DNA from: Podocnemis expansa
Lineage: Eukaryota > Chordata > Testudines > Podocnemididae
Assembly: GCA_007922195.1 (NCBI GenBank)
Contig: ML681964.1
Coordinates: 9,839,861-9,903,860, forward strand
Direction: 5' to 3'
Length of the DNA: 64,000 bases
A program made the translations under genes and the position numbers. The notes under the pieces are model-generated. The model was given only the letters and a program-made list of their open reading frames with translations, had not been told where the DNA came from and searched no databases. Shown here piece after piece: positions 24,849 through 34,920 of the stretch (the stretch's first letter is position 1; the number at the start of each line of letters is the position of its first letter).

Positions 24849-25717
24849 GAGACATCACCACATGCACAGGATTAATTCGATTTAAATTAAATTGAAATAA
24901 TTCAAAATAAAATCATTAAATTGATTTAACTTAAATCAAATTAAGGAAGAACACCAAATCAAAATAGCAAGTCTGGACACAGGACTTGCTATTTCGATTC
25001 AGAATAGGGGCACCATGGGAGGTGTGGTAACATGGAGAGCCAGGCGGGGGAAAACAGCCCCCAGGCCACAGATCCCCCTGCCCTGCATCCCCTGCTGCTG
25101 GTGGGGCAGCAGGGGAAGGACTGTGAGGTGCCTCAGCTGTCACCTGGGCGGTGGGTCCCTGAGCTGGCTGGCCCCACAAGTGGGGCTTGCTGGCTGCTGC
25201 CCAGGTGGCAGGTTGGGGAGCCAGCACCCCCCGCTGCCCCAGCTTGCTGGCAGCTAGTGGGGTAGGGGGTGCAGGAGCTGGCACCCCCACCCAGCAAGCT
25301 GGGTCAGCAGAGGTGCTGGCTCTTGCAGCTCCTGCCCTCATAGCTGCCAGCAAGCTGAGGCAGTGGGGGGACTGGCTCCTGCACCCGCCGCCCACCCACC
25401 AGCTGGCAAGGCAGGGCAGTGGGGGGGGCATCATCCCAACCTGCTGTCTGCAGCGCCCTCCCTGGCCAGGGTGCTGAGGGGGGGCATTGGACTTCCTTCC
25501 AGGGTGCCAGGCACCCTGAGGGGAAGGTCAATTGTTATATCGATATGTGGGGCATATTGATATAACAGAGCCAGACGGGGTTATTTTAAAACCATGGTTT
25601 TGAAATAATCCTCATTTCAATATCAAACCAGGCTTAACTATATCAAAATGATTTTCCTTATTTTGAAATAAGGGAGCTATATTATTTCGATTTAAAAGGT
25701 GCACGTGGACATGCCCC
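24849..25717. mobile_element. Long PIF/Harbinger-like MITE with GC-rich core, copy A
   Basis: Degenerate inverted ends ('gacatcaccacatgcacagg' left, 'ggtgcacgtggacatgcccc' right). Inside them are AT-rich arms built of aaattaaattgaaat-type palindromes, around a GC-rich core at about 25010-25510. The arms match the element at 59795-60667: shared 'ggacttgcta', 'ggggca' and 'gggaggt.tgg', then 'ttccttccag.gtgcca.gcaccct', 'ttatatc.atat', 'attttccttattttgaaataaggga'. The GC core reads poorly between the two. Non-coding; GC-core reading frames are artefacts. Confidence 0.75.
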
Positions 25718-25874
25718 TTGTCTTTAAAAGAGAAGGGATAAACTACACTATGTTAAGGGGAGTGTTCTGATAGCCATTTACAATGTGCACCAGCAATCTT
25801 ATGGGTCCTACAGATTTATGAATAGTAAAACATATTATTTACCAATAGATGATGGTGGTTGTATTACATATACA

Positions 25875-26170
25875 GGTGTATTTTATACAGAATCAAAGAA
25901 GATGGACCGACCCCAACTAAATCATCCCAGCCAGTACTTCATCAAGCCAGGCCTTAAAAACCTCTAAAGATGCTGATTTCCCCACCTCCCTAGGTAACCT
26001 CCTCACCCTCTTAGTGAACAAGATTTTCCTAACATGCAACCTTCCCCACTGCAACCTGAGACCATTGTTCCTTGTTCTGTCATCTGTCACCACTTAGAAC
26101 AGCCTACTTCTGTTCTTCCTGGAATCCCCTTCTCATATTTGAACACTGTTATGAAATTCCCCTTGGGGGC
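25875..26170 (-). repeat. CR1 3' fragment
   Basis: On the plus strand: 'gaatcaaagaagatggaccg', 'caactaaatcatcccagcca', 'ccaggccttaaaaacctcta', 'cacctccctaggtaacctcct', 'ttcctaacatgcaac', 'cattgttccttgttctgtcat', 'tcctggaat'. This is the reverse complement of the C-terminal ORF2/3' UTR of CR1. A deletion near the 3' end joins 'aagatggacc' to 'gaccccaac'. Older than the 47-kb copy. Confidence 0.85.
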
Positions 26171-27788
26171 GGGGGGGGGATGAGACTATACAAATGGACA
26201 TTTTGGGATATTTTTGTTTCCCTTTTGTATAAATTCATGATTATGATTTTCTCTACACTTCATTATCCCACAACGGAGCCATAACTTTTGATATACAATA
26301 AAAATATAACTGTACCACGAGTGCTGCAGAAGAGAACAGACAGACCTTAGTTAATTAAGGAATAGCAGAATAAGCTGAACTCAACTAGAGTGCAACAGAC
26401 CACCTTAATATTGATTCATCTGCTTCTTAATCTTTTCCAGTTCAACTACTTTCCTTTCTTAATAACAATTTCATTAGTTTCTCTAATGATGAGGCCATTA
26501 AAACAGAGGAACTCATTTGGATACATCAGCAGAAGTACACTTACCATCCTTCCATTAGGTAAGCATAAGATACTTTTCAAGTGACTTAAATAAATCTCCA
26601 TTGTTCTTACTCTAATTATTATTAATAATCATATAAAACCAATAGTTTGCATGACACTTTATAGAGATTAAAAGAACCACCCACACCCACCCACACCCAC
26701 ACTCCTTGAATATACAGTCTAAATTATTCAGGCATCTACTATTGAGAGACAAAGGAAAGGGATGGAGAAAGAAATGATAAGGTTTAAAACAAACAAAACC
26801 CAAGTTCTATTATATAGCAAGCAATTTATAAGTTCAAATATAAAAATAATGTATAGAAATAGAAATTATAAAAATAATGGAGAAGGAGACATCACAGGAA
26901 GAGAAGTCAACCAAAGATGGCAAGGTAGACAAAGTGAGTTTGGAAGAAGGATATAATGGAAGAGACAGGAAATCTGGCAAAGGAAGAGGGTTTTCATTCC
27001 AGGTCTTGGGAACAGTGTAAGGAAGGATGGCAGCAAAGGATAAAGGGAGGAGGTGACAAGAGAGAACACCTAGATGAGAAGACTGAGCTGAACAAAGGGG
27101 CCAAGATGGTGGGAAAAACAGGAGATTCAAGGAGGTCAAAGCTGGGCAGAAAATGTGAAATGTATATTTTCATAAGGAAAAAACAACAAGATGATTGTCA
27201 TTACATAAAAGAGAAGTGAAGGATAAAGGTGATTACTTACGACCCAATCAAACTCTCACTTGCTTTAATGGGCTTTATGTAGCTCTCTCCTGAGTCACCC
27301 TTCACAGGATAAATAGGCAAGGGGGTGTTCTGGGGACATGGCAGCAGACGTAAAGGGTGGGGAGTATCTTGTACTCAGCCTGCCACCAAGATCAGAGAGC
27401 CCACAGATGATTTTATGCAGTTTTAGCCTCCAGCTCTCAGGTTCTATGCTGAGTAAATCTCAGGAAGACCAGAGGATCAGGCCTACTGGACTGAAATTAA
27501 AATGAATTTGTATCACCACTATATTAGTTACCACTGAAGCATTTTGTGAGCATTTGTTTCTACAAAACATTTCATTTTATAGTTTTTCAATTATTTCTCT
27601 AGATAATGGCCCCAATCCAACAACTATATCTATGCAAGCAGACTTTTTTTCTGTATACAAAGCCACAGTGAAGTCAATATGGTGTCACATGAGTTCAAGT
27701 ATAAGTTCAGCATCTAACTGCTGTAGCAGGGCTAATATATGTAAAGTCTATTCTACACGCAATACCAAACACTGCACTCACTAATCAG
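26171..27788. other. No gene seen
   Basis: G-run at 26166-26178, CCCACA microsatellite at about 26677-26702, and a purine-rich block at 26880-27215 that gives chance reading frames. No exon or named repeat. Confidence 0.45.
26677..26702. repeat. CCCACA microsatellite
   Basis: Short array of cccaca/ccaccca units. Confidence 0.8.
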
Positions 27789-27789
27789 T

Positions 27790-28080
27790 GGGTTACTTAC
27801 CAGTAACTGTCCTTCTTCAAGATGGGCTGCTTGGATTCATTCAGTAATAGGTGTATCCATGCCGCAGCGCATGATTGGTCAGAAACCTTTTGCCCTAGCC
27901 TGTCAAGAGAGGGCTGGTGGCCACCGTCCCCTTGCTACCCTATGGCTATATATGTGGCCACCGCCCGGCCCCTCCTCAGTCCCTAAAAATTGCCAACTCT
28001 GAGTTGCAGGGACAGTGGGACGGTTGTGAATGAATCTGAACAGCCCATCTTGAAGAAGGACAGTTACTGGTAAGTAACTC
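27790..28080. repeat. Hairpin-forming arms at the DIRS left terminus
   Basis: 27790-27845 (ggttacttaccagtaactgt, then ccttcttcaagatgggctgc) and 28028-28080 are reverse complements with few mismatches, separated by about 180 bases. Immediately after, 28083-28118 (attcttctttgagcgctgct...) is a direct partial copy of the terminus seen inverted at the right end (33355-33390). Confidence 0.8.
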
Positions 28081-28833
28081 CTCATTCTTCTTTGAGCGCT
28101 GCTCAGATACATTCAGTAAAAGATGACTACTAGTCATGCTTATGGATGGTGGGCAGAGTTGGTTCTTTCCCACCTTCAGCACTGCCTCTCCCCCCCAAGG
28201 GTCAGTGACCCAGGCAACAAAGGTCCATAGGAAGTGTCTAAAGTATTGACATAAAGACCGTGGCCCAGGTAAGGAAAACCATGAGATAGAATGGTCTGAC
28301 CTCAGAGGGGAAGATGAAAGGCCTACTTCACTCGAGTGCTCCCTGACCTGCAAGAAGAGCAGTGACAGCCTAAGGTCACCTTATTATAAGACATAAAAAT
28401 GAAAATACAGTTACAAAATCATGATCAGAGAGGTGTCTTCAAGTGTGGACCTAAGCAGTTGACAGTACGTATCTGCTGAGGCAAAGGAACCAGAGGCATT
28501 CTGGCCTTAAGTCTATAATAAGTTTGATAGCTGGCAATGGGGAATTAATGTGACCCTGGAGAGAACTCAGTCTACATGAAACTGGAAGATGCAAGGGGAA
28601 AAGAACGAAAGAGAAGGAAGTAGAACCCTTTGCTGGTCCACCAAGACAAGTTACAGGGAGGCATAAGATGAAAGATGACCACCTAGTAAGACGCAATACT
28701 TCAACAGTCAACTTTGATCGGTGTATGAAGCCGAGGGTACTTTTCCCAAGGCCTGTGTGTGGGCATAGTTCACCACAGGCACAGAGGCAATGAAACTTGG
28801 GGGATACAAAAAACAAAGCACCACAATGTAAGA

Positions 28834-29009
28834 CAGGGGTCTGAAGCATGGGTTTGTGGGCCTCATGTGGCCCCTGAAGCTATTCCCTGTGGCCAGTGAC
28901 TACATGATCATTACTGATATTTGCGATATCAATGCATGCAAAAGTTTCAGTGGTGCGACCCTCAGGTCAACGCACCAGCCCTCATGGTGAGCAGAGTCTG
29001 AGGCACCTA
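28834..29009 (-). mobile_element. hAT-type MITE (CAGGGGTCTCAAA family), copy 2, inverted
   Basis: Starts caggggtctgaagc. The interior is the reverse of copy 1 ('gcccctgaagctattccctgtggcc'). The right end is degraded (gtctgaggcaccta). Candidate TSD atgtaaga (28826-28833) / gtgtaaga (29010-29017), 7 of 8 matching. Lies inside the DIRS-like element, so it inserted later. Confidence 0.75.
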
Positions 29010-31213
29010 GTGTAAGAGGCTGAATCCCCACCATGGTGTGGGAACAGAGAGAAGACCTTAAAGGTCTAGGTACAAGGGATAAAGGGGGAGGTTAACTCCA
29101 TTAGATGAAGATGGAGTAAGGGTATGTCACTGTGGTAGGGTGCACCCTCACCCCCCCTTCATTTTTTTTTTTTAAACCAGGGGTGCAGCCATTAGGGAAG
29201 GAAGTAGAAAGACGAACATTGGCTAGGGTCATAACCCTTTGACACGGACAGCATATGTTTGCCAACATAACATGTGACTGGGGTTTAGCTTATAGTGACA
29301 GTGAATCTCTAGCACTGGAGAAAGACCCATGCAGGGTGGTGGAGTCTAGTGGAATAGAGGTTAGTCCCCCCATAGGTCCCCGGAGTGATAAGGATGCAGC
29401 CAGGGGTGACTGCGGCACTACAAGTACCTTAAGGATGAAGGTTGACCAATGCCACGAAGGATGAGCAAACCCCAGAGAAAGGGGAAAGCACCATGTGAGC
29501 TGGAATAAAGAATTAATAACTCACAAATAAGTTACGAGTAACCCCCATGACAATAGTGAATGAACAGGGTGGTGGCGGTGTTGGGCCAAGGGGCCCCTAG
29601 GACCACAAGATGGTTTCAGAGTGAGATAGGGACAGGTCAAATCTGGAATTAGATGGGGATTCATCCCACGTCAGGGAAAAAAAAGGGGGATCATGTAAGG
29701 GACTATCCAGGCCCAACTCTGAGGAACCAGGCAGACTCCTGGGTGTCACTGAACCTGTTCTGTCAGTGGACAGAACAGGCTAGCTCGTAGGTGCATTCCT
29801 GAACCTATAAAACTGCCCTCTGAAGGTCCCTGGGTCACTCCCTTCAATTGCCAAGATGTCCTTCCGAAGACTAGGAGAACAGAGCCAGCAACTGTGGGAA
29901 ATCTGGAATATCCCAATCTGCTCTAGTAATACACAACCTGTGCCCCATCCAGGGGTCTGGGTTTGTGTAGTTGGCGAAGCAAGGAAGGTTTCATTTCCAC
30001 TAAAAGATTGAGAATTCCACTTCTAAGTGGAAGAAAAGGAGAAGATGAAAGCCAAACCAGTGGTTCTACGGCAGTAAGAAGTCCTCAAAGCATGCTAGCC
30101 CCAGGGACTGGGGTCAGTCTGATGAGAGAGGGAGAGATATGACCCCTGAGGCCTCTGCTCAGAGGATGAAAGGGCATGTGCACTGAGGGGAGTCCCATAA
30201 GGTGAACATAAGCTACTGGCTCAATTCAAATCCTAAGACCAAATTGACAGGCCTCATGAACCCCAGGGACAATTTAGACTGGTCTGGGAAGGGGAGGGAA
30301 GGGAGGGCACTGGACCCACCCTAACAATAGGTCTATCAGAAGGGTTGTTTTGTATCCCTTATTGCCCATTCTTGTTAATTTGAAAACAGTGGGAACCACC
30401 CAAAGCACAGACAAAGTCTGTGCTCAGTGCCTATGAATTGTGAACCCCATAGGGGAAAATTGTCTCCAGAAAGGAGAGGATACAACCTTCAAAGTAGTAC
30501 AAAGGAAGGTATCCTGAAAACTCCACATACCCATAAGGAGGGGAAGTACCCTCCAAGGAAAGGGAAGGGAGTTTTAGAAACCATTGGGGGATGGACCCTG
30601 TCTGGACATCCAGGGCATGTGAGGGTGCAGGGAACCCAGAGCTACAGTCCTCATGGATATAATCTGATAGTGCATTCTCCTATGGGGCAGGAAAGAGAAG
30701 GTGAGGGAAGGAACCTCCCAGCCCTGACCCCAGAGAGCTTTAAACAGAACGCAGCTCCTTCCCAATAATAGGAAGCCTACCCAGGTATTCACCCTATGTA
30801 TCCTCAAAAGAAGAACAAGGGGTGGCACCAACTGTGGAGGAGCGGGAGGGGGGAGTCCCCCGCCGATAGGAATCCTTAGGGATCCCAGTGGAACACCGGG
30901 TAACTCTTAAGGGAGGAAAGTAACACTCTGCATTGGGATCTTATGTCAGGTTCACCAGCACCCCCTGCACACCCGGCGGGTGTGTTCCTCCTGGTACTCC
31001 CAAGGGGCCAGATGCAGTTGTGTCGAGGCAGGGAATAGTTGGTAACCCCTGCTTGATGATACGGCCAGCGGTCCATCAACAAGGGGAGAATAAATTCAGA
31101 ATTTCAATACACCCAGTGGAGCAGGTTTTGGAAGGCGTAAGAAAAGGTATTAGATAGCCCTTACAGAGTTGGGTGACGGGCAAGGGGCCTTGAAGGCAGG
31201 AGGCCCAAGTACT

Positions 31214-31687
31214 TTACCTCCCCTCAGGGGTCCTGGGCACTATGGAACACAGCATCCATTTTTGCCAAAAAGAGAGACTTGCCTTCAAAAGGCAGGTCAA
31301 GTATAACCTGCTGGGAGGCGGGGGCACCCTTGCCTCTCTGAGCCATGCCACGTGCCAGAGGATCACAGCTGAGGCCATGGTATGGGAAGCTGTGTCTACG
31401 GGGTCCCAAACCAACAACAAAAGGTCTTGGGATGCTATCTCGCCCTCCTCTAGGAAGGCATCATAATCTTGCCTATTCTCCTGTGGGAGTAGGTGTCTAA
31501 ATTTATTCATGGACTCCCACACATCCTTTATATATCTACCCACCAGGGCCTGGTTATTTGCTACCCATAGTTGGAAGGCAGAAGAAGAATAAACTTTCCA
31601 CCCAAGGAGATCTAACTTCCTCACATCTTTTGATGCCAGGAGGGGGTCACGGGAAACCTGCCCTGGGCTTAGTGCTGCTTCCATCAC
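31214..31687 (-). pseudogene. LAP2alpha-like domain of DIRS gag
   Basis: The minus-strand frame reads DVRKLDLLGWKVYSSSAFQL, then WVANNQALVGRY, and EEGEIASQDLL...DTASHTMASA. This is the order of the LAP2alpha C-terminal fold (LDLLGRKVYSS, VANYQALLGRY, EEG--AS, DTAAR-MA-AV). A frameshift at about 31320 moves the last motif, ILDLPFEGKSLFLAKMDAVF, to another frame (31224-31330), where the family has DLPFDG-LF--KTD. The domain is documented both in TMPO/LAP2alpha of mammals and in DIRS1-like gag proteins. The terminal-repeat context and upstream zinc motif make this the transposon version, not a TMPO gene. Frameshifted and non-functional. About 160 residues, most of the domain. Confidence 0.8.
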
Positions 31688-31829
31688 CCCTTGAGATGGT
31701 GCCTGGTGGTGGGTGAGGGAGGAAAACTCTGTCTCTGGGACCTGGTATTTTAGGCCTGCTATGTCAGATCCTGGGGTGAAGGAGCCAGGGGCTTATCAGC
31801 ATGACGTGGCAAGGTCTCCTACACTAGGG

Positions 31830-32024
31830 CAAGGGTCTCAAACTCAAATCACCACAGGGGCCGCATGAGGACTAGTTAAGGGCCGCATGAGAACTAGTAC
31901 ATTAGCCCAAGGGCCGCAGCACTGAAACCTTTTCATACAACAGTAACAACAGTGTCATTGGGGGCCACAGGTAATAGCTTTAGGGGCCACATGTGGCCCA
32001 TGGGCTACATATCTGAGACCCCTG
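31830..32024 (+). mobile_element. hAT-type MITE (CAGGGGTCTCAAA family), copy 3
   Basis: Ends caagggtctcaaact...gagacccctg, 195 bp. TSD cactaggg (31822-31829) / cactagag (32025-32032), 7 of 8 matching. The interior matches copy 1 nearly throughout ('gggccgcatgagaactagta', 'ttagcccaagggccgca', 'ccttttcatacaac'). Inserted between the LAP2alpha-like and zinc-motif parts of the DIRS gag region. Confidence 0.9.
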
Positions 32025-32399
32025 CACTAGAGTGAAGGGGAATTGTGATAGGCTCAGCAGAAGTGAACACTGGCCTGAATAAAATGTCAGTGGGCCCTGT
32101 AGGGGGCTGAACCTCCAACCCCACATGAGTGGAAACACAACAAAGAAGGTCAAAGTGCACTGTGAGATCCCCAGTGTACGAATGGGGCATGGATTTAAGG
32201 CTCTGTCTGGTGTTGGAGGAACCAGTGCCAAGCTGGGTGAAGCTGTACTGTGGGGACCCATTATGGTCTCTTAGGGGGACCATTCATGAGGCCGGTACCT
32301 ACAAGGGGATGGTGCTGAAGGCCGAATGTGGAGCCGTTTCCTCCCCCTCGAGACACCCTCCACCCGGGCTCCAAGATCGGGAGGCCCCTCAGGACCATG

Positions 32400-33260
32400 A
32401 TGGCAGTGGCAGTGAAGGCAGAGTAATATGGTGTCAGGGAGAGGCCTCAGTGGTACCAGGGCCCTCATGCATGCCCAGTGTTGGGGAACTCGGCACCGAG
32501 ATTGGAGATGGTGTCAGGTGCCACTTCTGGGGCAACCAAGCTCCCAAAGTAAGGGCCGTTTTACTCCTTTTCTTGGGGGGTACCGGGGTGGGAGGTGCTG
32601 GCAGGAGGAGGAGCATTTTTGCTGCCTCAAAGGCCTCCAGAGTGGCAGGGACCAGCACCAACTCCTCCCAGTCCCACAGTGACCCCCATGTGGAGGACCA
32701 AGATCAGCACTGACGACGTGGTACTGACACTGGTACCGAGCTGGTCTTCTTATGCTCTCTGGGAGAGTGGCACCAAGAAGGCTCCAGTGCTGAACCAGCA
32801 CGCGGTGCTGAAGGATGCCCTGAAGCTTCAGGGGTACGCTGCTGCATTCACCCTGAGGCCAAGGCATTGCGCCTTTGCTCTCTGTCTTTAATTGCCTGAG
32901 GTTTAAAGGATTGACAGATAGAGCACTCGGTGACCAGGTGGGCTTTGCCCAGGCACCGAAGGCATTTCTTGTGGAGGTCATCCCATGGGAAGGCCTTGCC
33001 ACAGGCTGCACAACTTGGCATTGCAGGTGGCAGACAGGAGCAGTGTTCGTACTCTGAAGCTGCATGCTTGAAAGGAGAAGCACTCTTCTGTGGAATGACA
33101 TCCACGAAAAGGTGTTCCCAGTTGAACGGGTGGCTCATACAAGGCAGAAGACAGGCTGCTTGCGCAATCGCAAGGAGCAGGCTGTTCCGAAAATTGTTGC
33201 CGAGGGCAGAAGAAATCAAACTGAGGAGGGGCCGGGCAGCGGCCACATATATAGCCAAAG
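32400..33260 (-). pseudogene. DIRS gag N-terminal region with zinc motif
   Basis: A minus-strand frame from 33258 downward carries CAACGKAFPWDDLHKKCLRC, then LGKAHLVTECSIC: three C-x2-C pairs with a His in between. This matches the DIRS ORF1 pattern CxxCxxxLPxxDPHxxCLxCLGxxH..C. Basic QSFKPQAIKDREQRR follows. Further downstream, after frame changes, LVLVPATLEAFEAAKMLLLL and a proline-rich stretch (32434-32661) resemble the linker before the LAP2alpha-like domain. The likely start region lies near the right terminus. Plus-strand frames across the same interval (32129-32713, 32930-33268) are shadows. Broken by frameshifts; inactive. Confidence 0.7.
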
Positions 33261-33390
33261 GGTGGTGACAGGGCAGTGGCTGCCAGCCCTCTCCTGACAG
33301 GCTAGGGCAAAAGGTTTCTGACCAATCATGCGCTGCAGCACGGATACACCCATAACTGAATGTATCCGAGCAACGCTCGAAGAAGAATCT
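33205..33390 (-). repeat. Right terminal repeat of the DIRS-like element
   Basis: Reverse complement of the 27810-27995 sequence over about 180 bases. It includes 'gaccaatcatgcgctgca' and 'acataTatagcca', and ends 'cgctcgaagaagaatct'. Confidence 0.8.
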
Positions 33391-34394
33391 TATTTACAAC
33401 ATACAGTCTTCTTCCCAGCCAGGTTACATTAATTACCCAATGTGTGATAGCGTATTTTCACTTCATTTTATTAACTGCACCTCAGTTTCTAAATTCTTGG
33501 GATGGTCCTCAATAAAGGAATCTCTTATCTATGATAACATTTAGTGTCCCATAGGCAGTTTTGAGGTAACTACAGAATTTAGTTCAGAAAATGTGCATAT
33601 TCCAGCATTTTTGATCCAAAGGAGGACTAAAATTGAAGTAATAAAACCGCCTTTATGCAAGCCATTGTCTTAGAACACCAGTAGCCAGCATTCTGATGCT
33701 TTCTCCCTGAGCAGCAATAAATAATAGCACAAAACACATTGTCAGTTTGCCACTTCATTTGTGTTGCCTTGTTTTGTAATTAAGAATCTGTCAGCATTTC
33801 CATTACAGAGCCTATATTCCAGGAATTCAGAAGCTTAGCATTTTTCTTGAGCAAAATCTGTATTAAAATATTTCAACCCACAATCCTAATCTGTGTTTTT
33901 AAAACTGAGGGAAATGGCAAGTCATCTTTGAATGATCTGACTGTAAATAGAAAGCAGAAGAATTATTGCTTTGTCACTGACTCAGTGAATATTATCCTAA
34001 GCGTAGGTCATGAGGACCCACTGAACTGTATCTAGTGGTGCACCAGGGGAGTGGGCTGCAAAAGCCACTTAAAGCTTTACTTTGTACTCCTTCAAACCAG
34101 CTGCCATTATGTGTCTTGGAGCTTCTTTAAAATATGCTGACTGCAAACAACCCCCAGGGACAAAAACTTCAGCCAAGGAACAGTTTAAAGTAGAAGTGTC
34201 CCCACTATAACCACTATGATGGTGGCACTGATGGTGAAGAAGCCTCCATACCAGTCCTCATCACTGGAGGGTCTCTCTTACACTAGAGTGCTCCTCACAG
34301 TGCCAGACATGGCTCCAGAGATGGGCAGGGCTCCAATACAAAGCAATTGCACAGTATTGGACATTCTGGCCCTTAGCCTTTAAGTTCTAATGGG
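33391..34394. other. No gene seen
   Basis: AT-rich DNA with no recognisable exon, RNA gene or repeat. Confidence 0.45.
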
Positions 34395-34920
34395 AACAAA
34401 CAGCTTCATCCTGAAATTGCTGGACAAGCAGATTTAGTTAAGCACTGAAGCACATGCATAACTGTACATATGTGGGTAATTTCATTGGGTATGTCTACAC
34501 TATAAAAGCAAAGTCCACTTTATTAAGTAGACCTTATTAAGTCGACTTAGTAAGGCTACAATACATTAAGTCGACATTATAAAATCGACTTTAAATGGGT
34601 GCCCTGGCCTAATTCAACTTTATAAAGTCGACTTAATGGCCCCACTGCACTAAGTCGACTTCATTAAGTCGACTTAGTGAGTCCACGTGCCTTAAGTCGA
34701 TTTAATAAAGATGACTTAACAGTAAAGTCGACTTTATAAGTAGACCTTATAAAGTCGACTTTACTGGACCCTAAAGTCGACTTTATTGCCATGCAATGTA
34801 GACCCTTAAGTCGACTTAAACACATAGTGTAGACGTACCCATTGACATTAATAAGACACCGCTCATGCTTAAAGTTAATCTTCTGCTGGTATGCTTGCTA
34901 GATCAGGGCCAATGTCCTCA
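34395..34920. repeat. Old palindromic sauropsid repeat, split by a MITE
   Basis: Left part 34395-34483 ('gctggacaagcagatttagttaagcactgaagcacatgcataactg') and right part 34844-34920 ('gacattaataagacaccgctcatgcttaaagttaatcttc...gatcagggcc'). They are the two halves of the common sauropsid element whose centre reads CCCATTGACTTCAATGGGAC and whose arms read CATGCTTAACTTTAAGCATG. The MITE at 34487-34840 interrupts its centre. Confidence 0.7.
34487..34840. mobile_element. PIF/Harbinger-like MITE, GTCGAC-rich
   Basis: 354 bp with ends GGGTATGTCTACACTAT / ATAGTGTAGACGTACCC (16 of 17 paired) and a 3-bp duplication ATT (34484-34486, 34841-34843). Removing the element and one ATT restores 'ttcattgacatt', the expected centre of the surrounding palindromic repeat, so the boundaries are firm. 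The interior is a chain of AAGTCGACTT-type palindromes, with nine GTCGAC sites counted. Non-coding. Family name inferred from the 3-bp AT-rich TSD and end sequence. Confidence 0.9.

Larger units (their letters stand above)
27789..33390 (-). mobile_element. Decayed DIRS-like retrotransposon with inverted termini
   Basis: About 5.6 kb bounded by related sequences in inverted orientation. The left terminus (27810-27995) and the reverse complement of the right (33205-33390) share 'gcgcatgattggtcagaaac', 'cttttgccctagcctgtca', 'gagagggctgg', 'ggctatatatgtggcc' and 'gcccggcccctcctcag'. Inside, on the minus strand, are a DIRS-type gag zinc motif and, downstream, a LAP2alpha-like domain with the DLPFEGKSLF motif. 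That domain is known to derive from DIRS1-like gag. DIRS elements characteristically have inverted terminal repeats and a tyrosine recombinase. I could not recognise RT, RNase H or recombinase in the left 3 kb, which is either decayed or non-autonomous filler. Two hAT MITEs have inserted (28834-29009, 31830-32024). Confidence 0.75.

Noticed and set aside
25015..25531. Open frames up to 167 codons on both strands
   Set aside because: They lie in the GC-rich core of a MITE, overlap in opposite orientations and have low-complexity composition. Same reasoning for 59924-60511.
26880..27219. Charged open frames (Lys/Glu/Gly-rich) on the plus strand
   Set aside because: Explained by a purine-rich tract; no conserved motif and overlapping frames on both strands.
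31214..31687. A host TMPO/LAP2alpha exon
   Set aside because: It is frameshifted, sits between inverted terminal repeats and lies downstream of a DIRS-type zinc motif, so the transposon origin explains it.
32129..33268. Plus-strand frames of 98-194 codons
   Set aside because: They are antisense shadows of the minus-strand DIRS gag region, where the zinc motif and linker are found.
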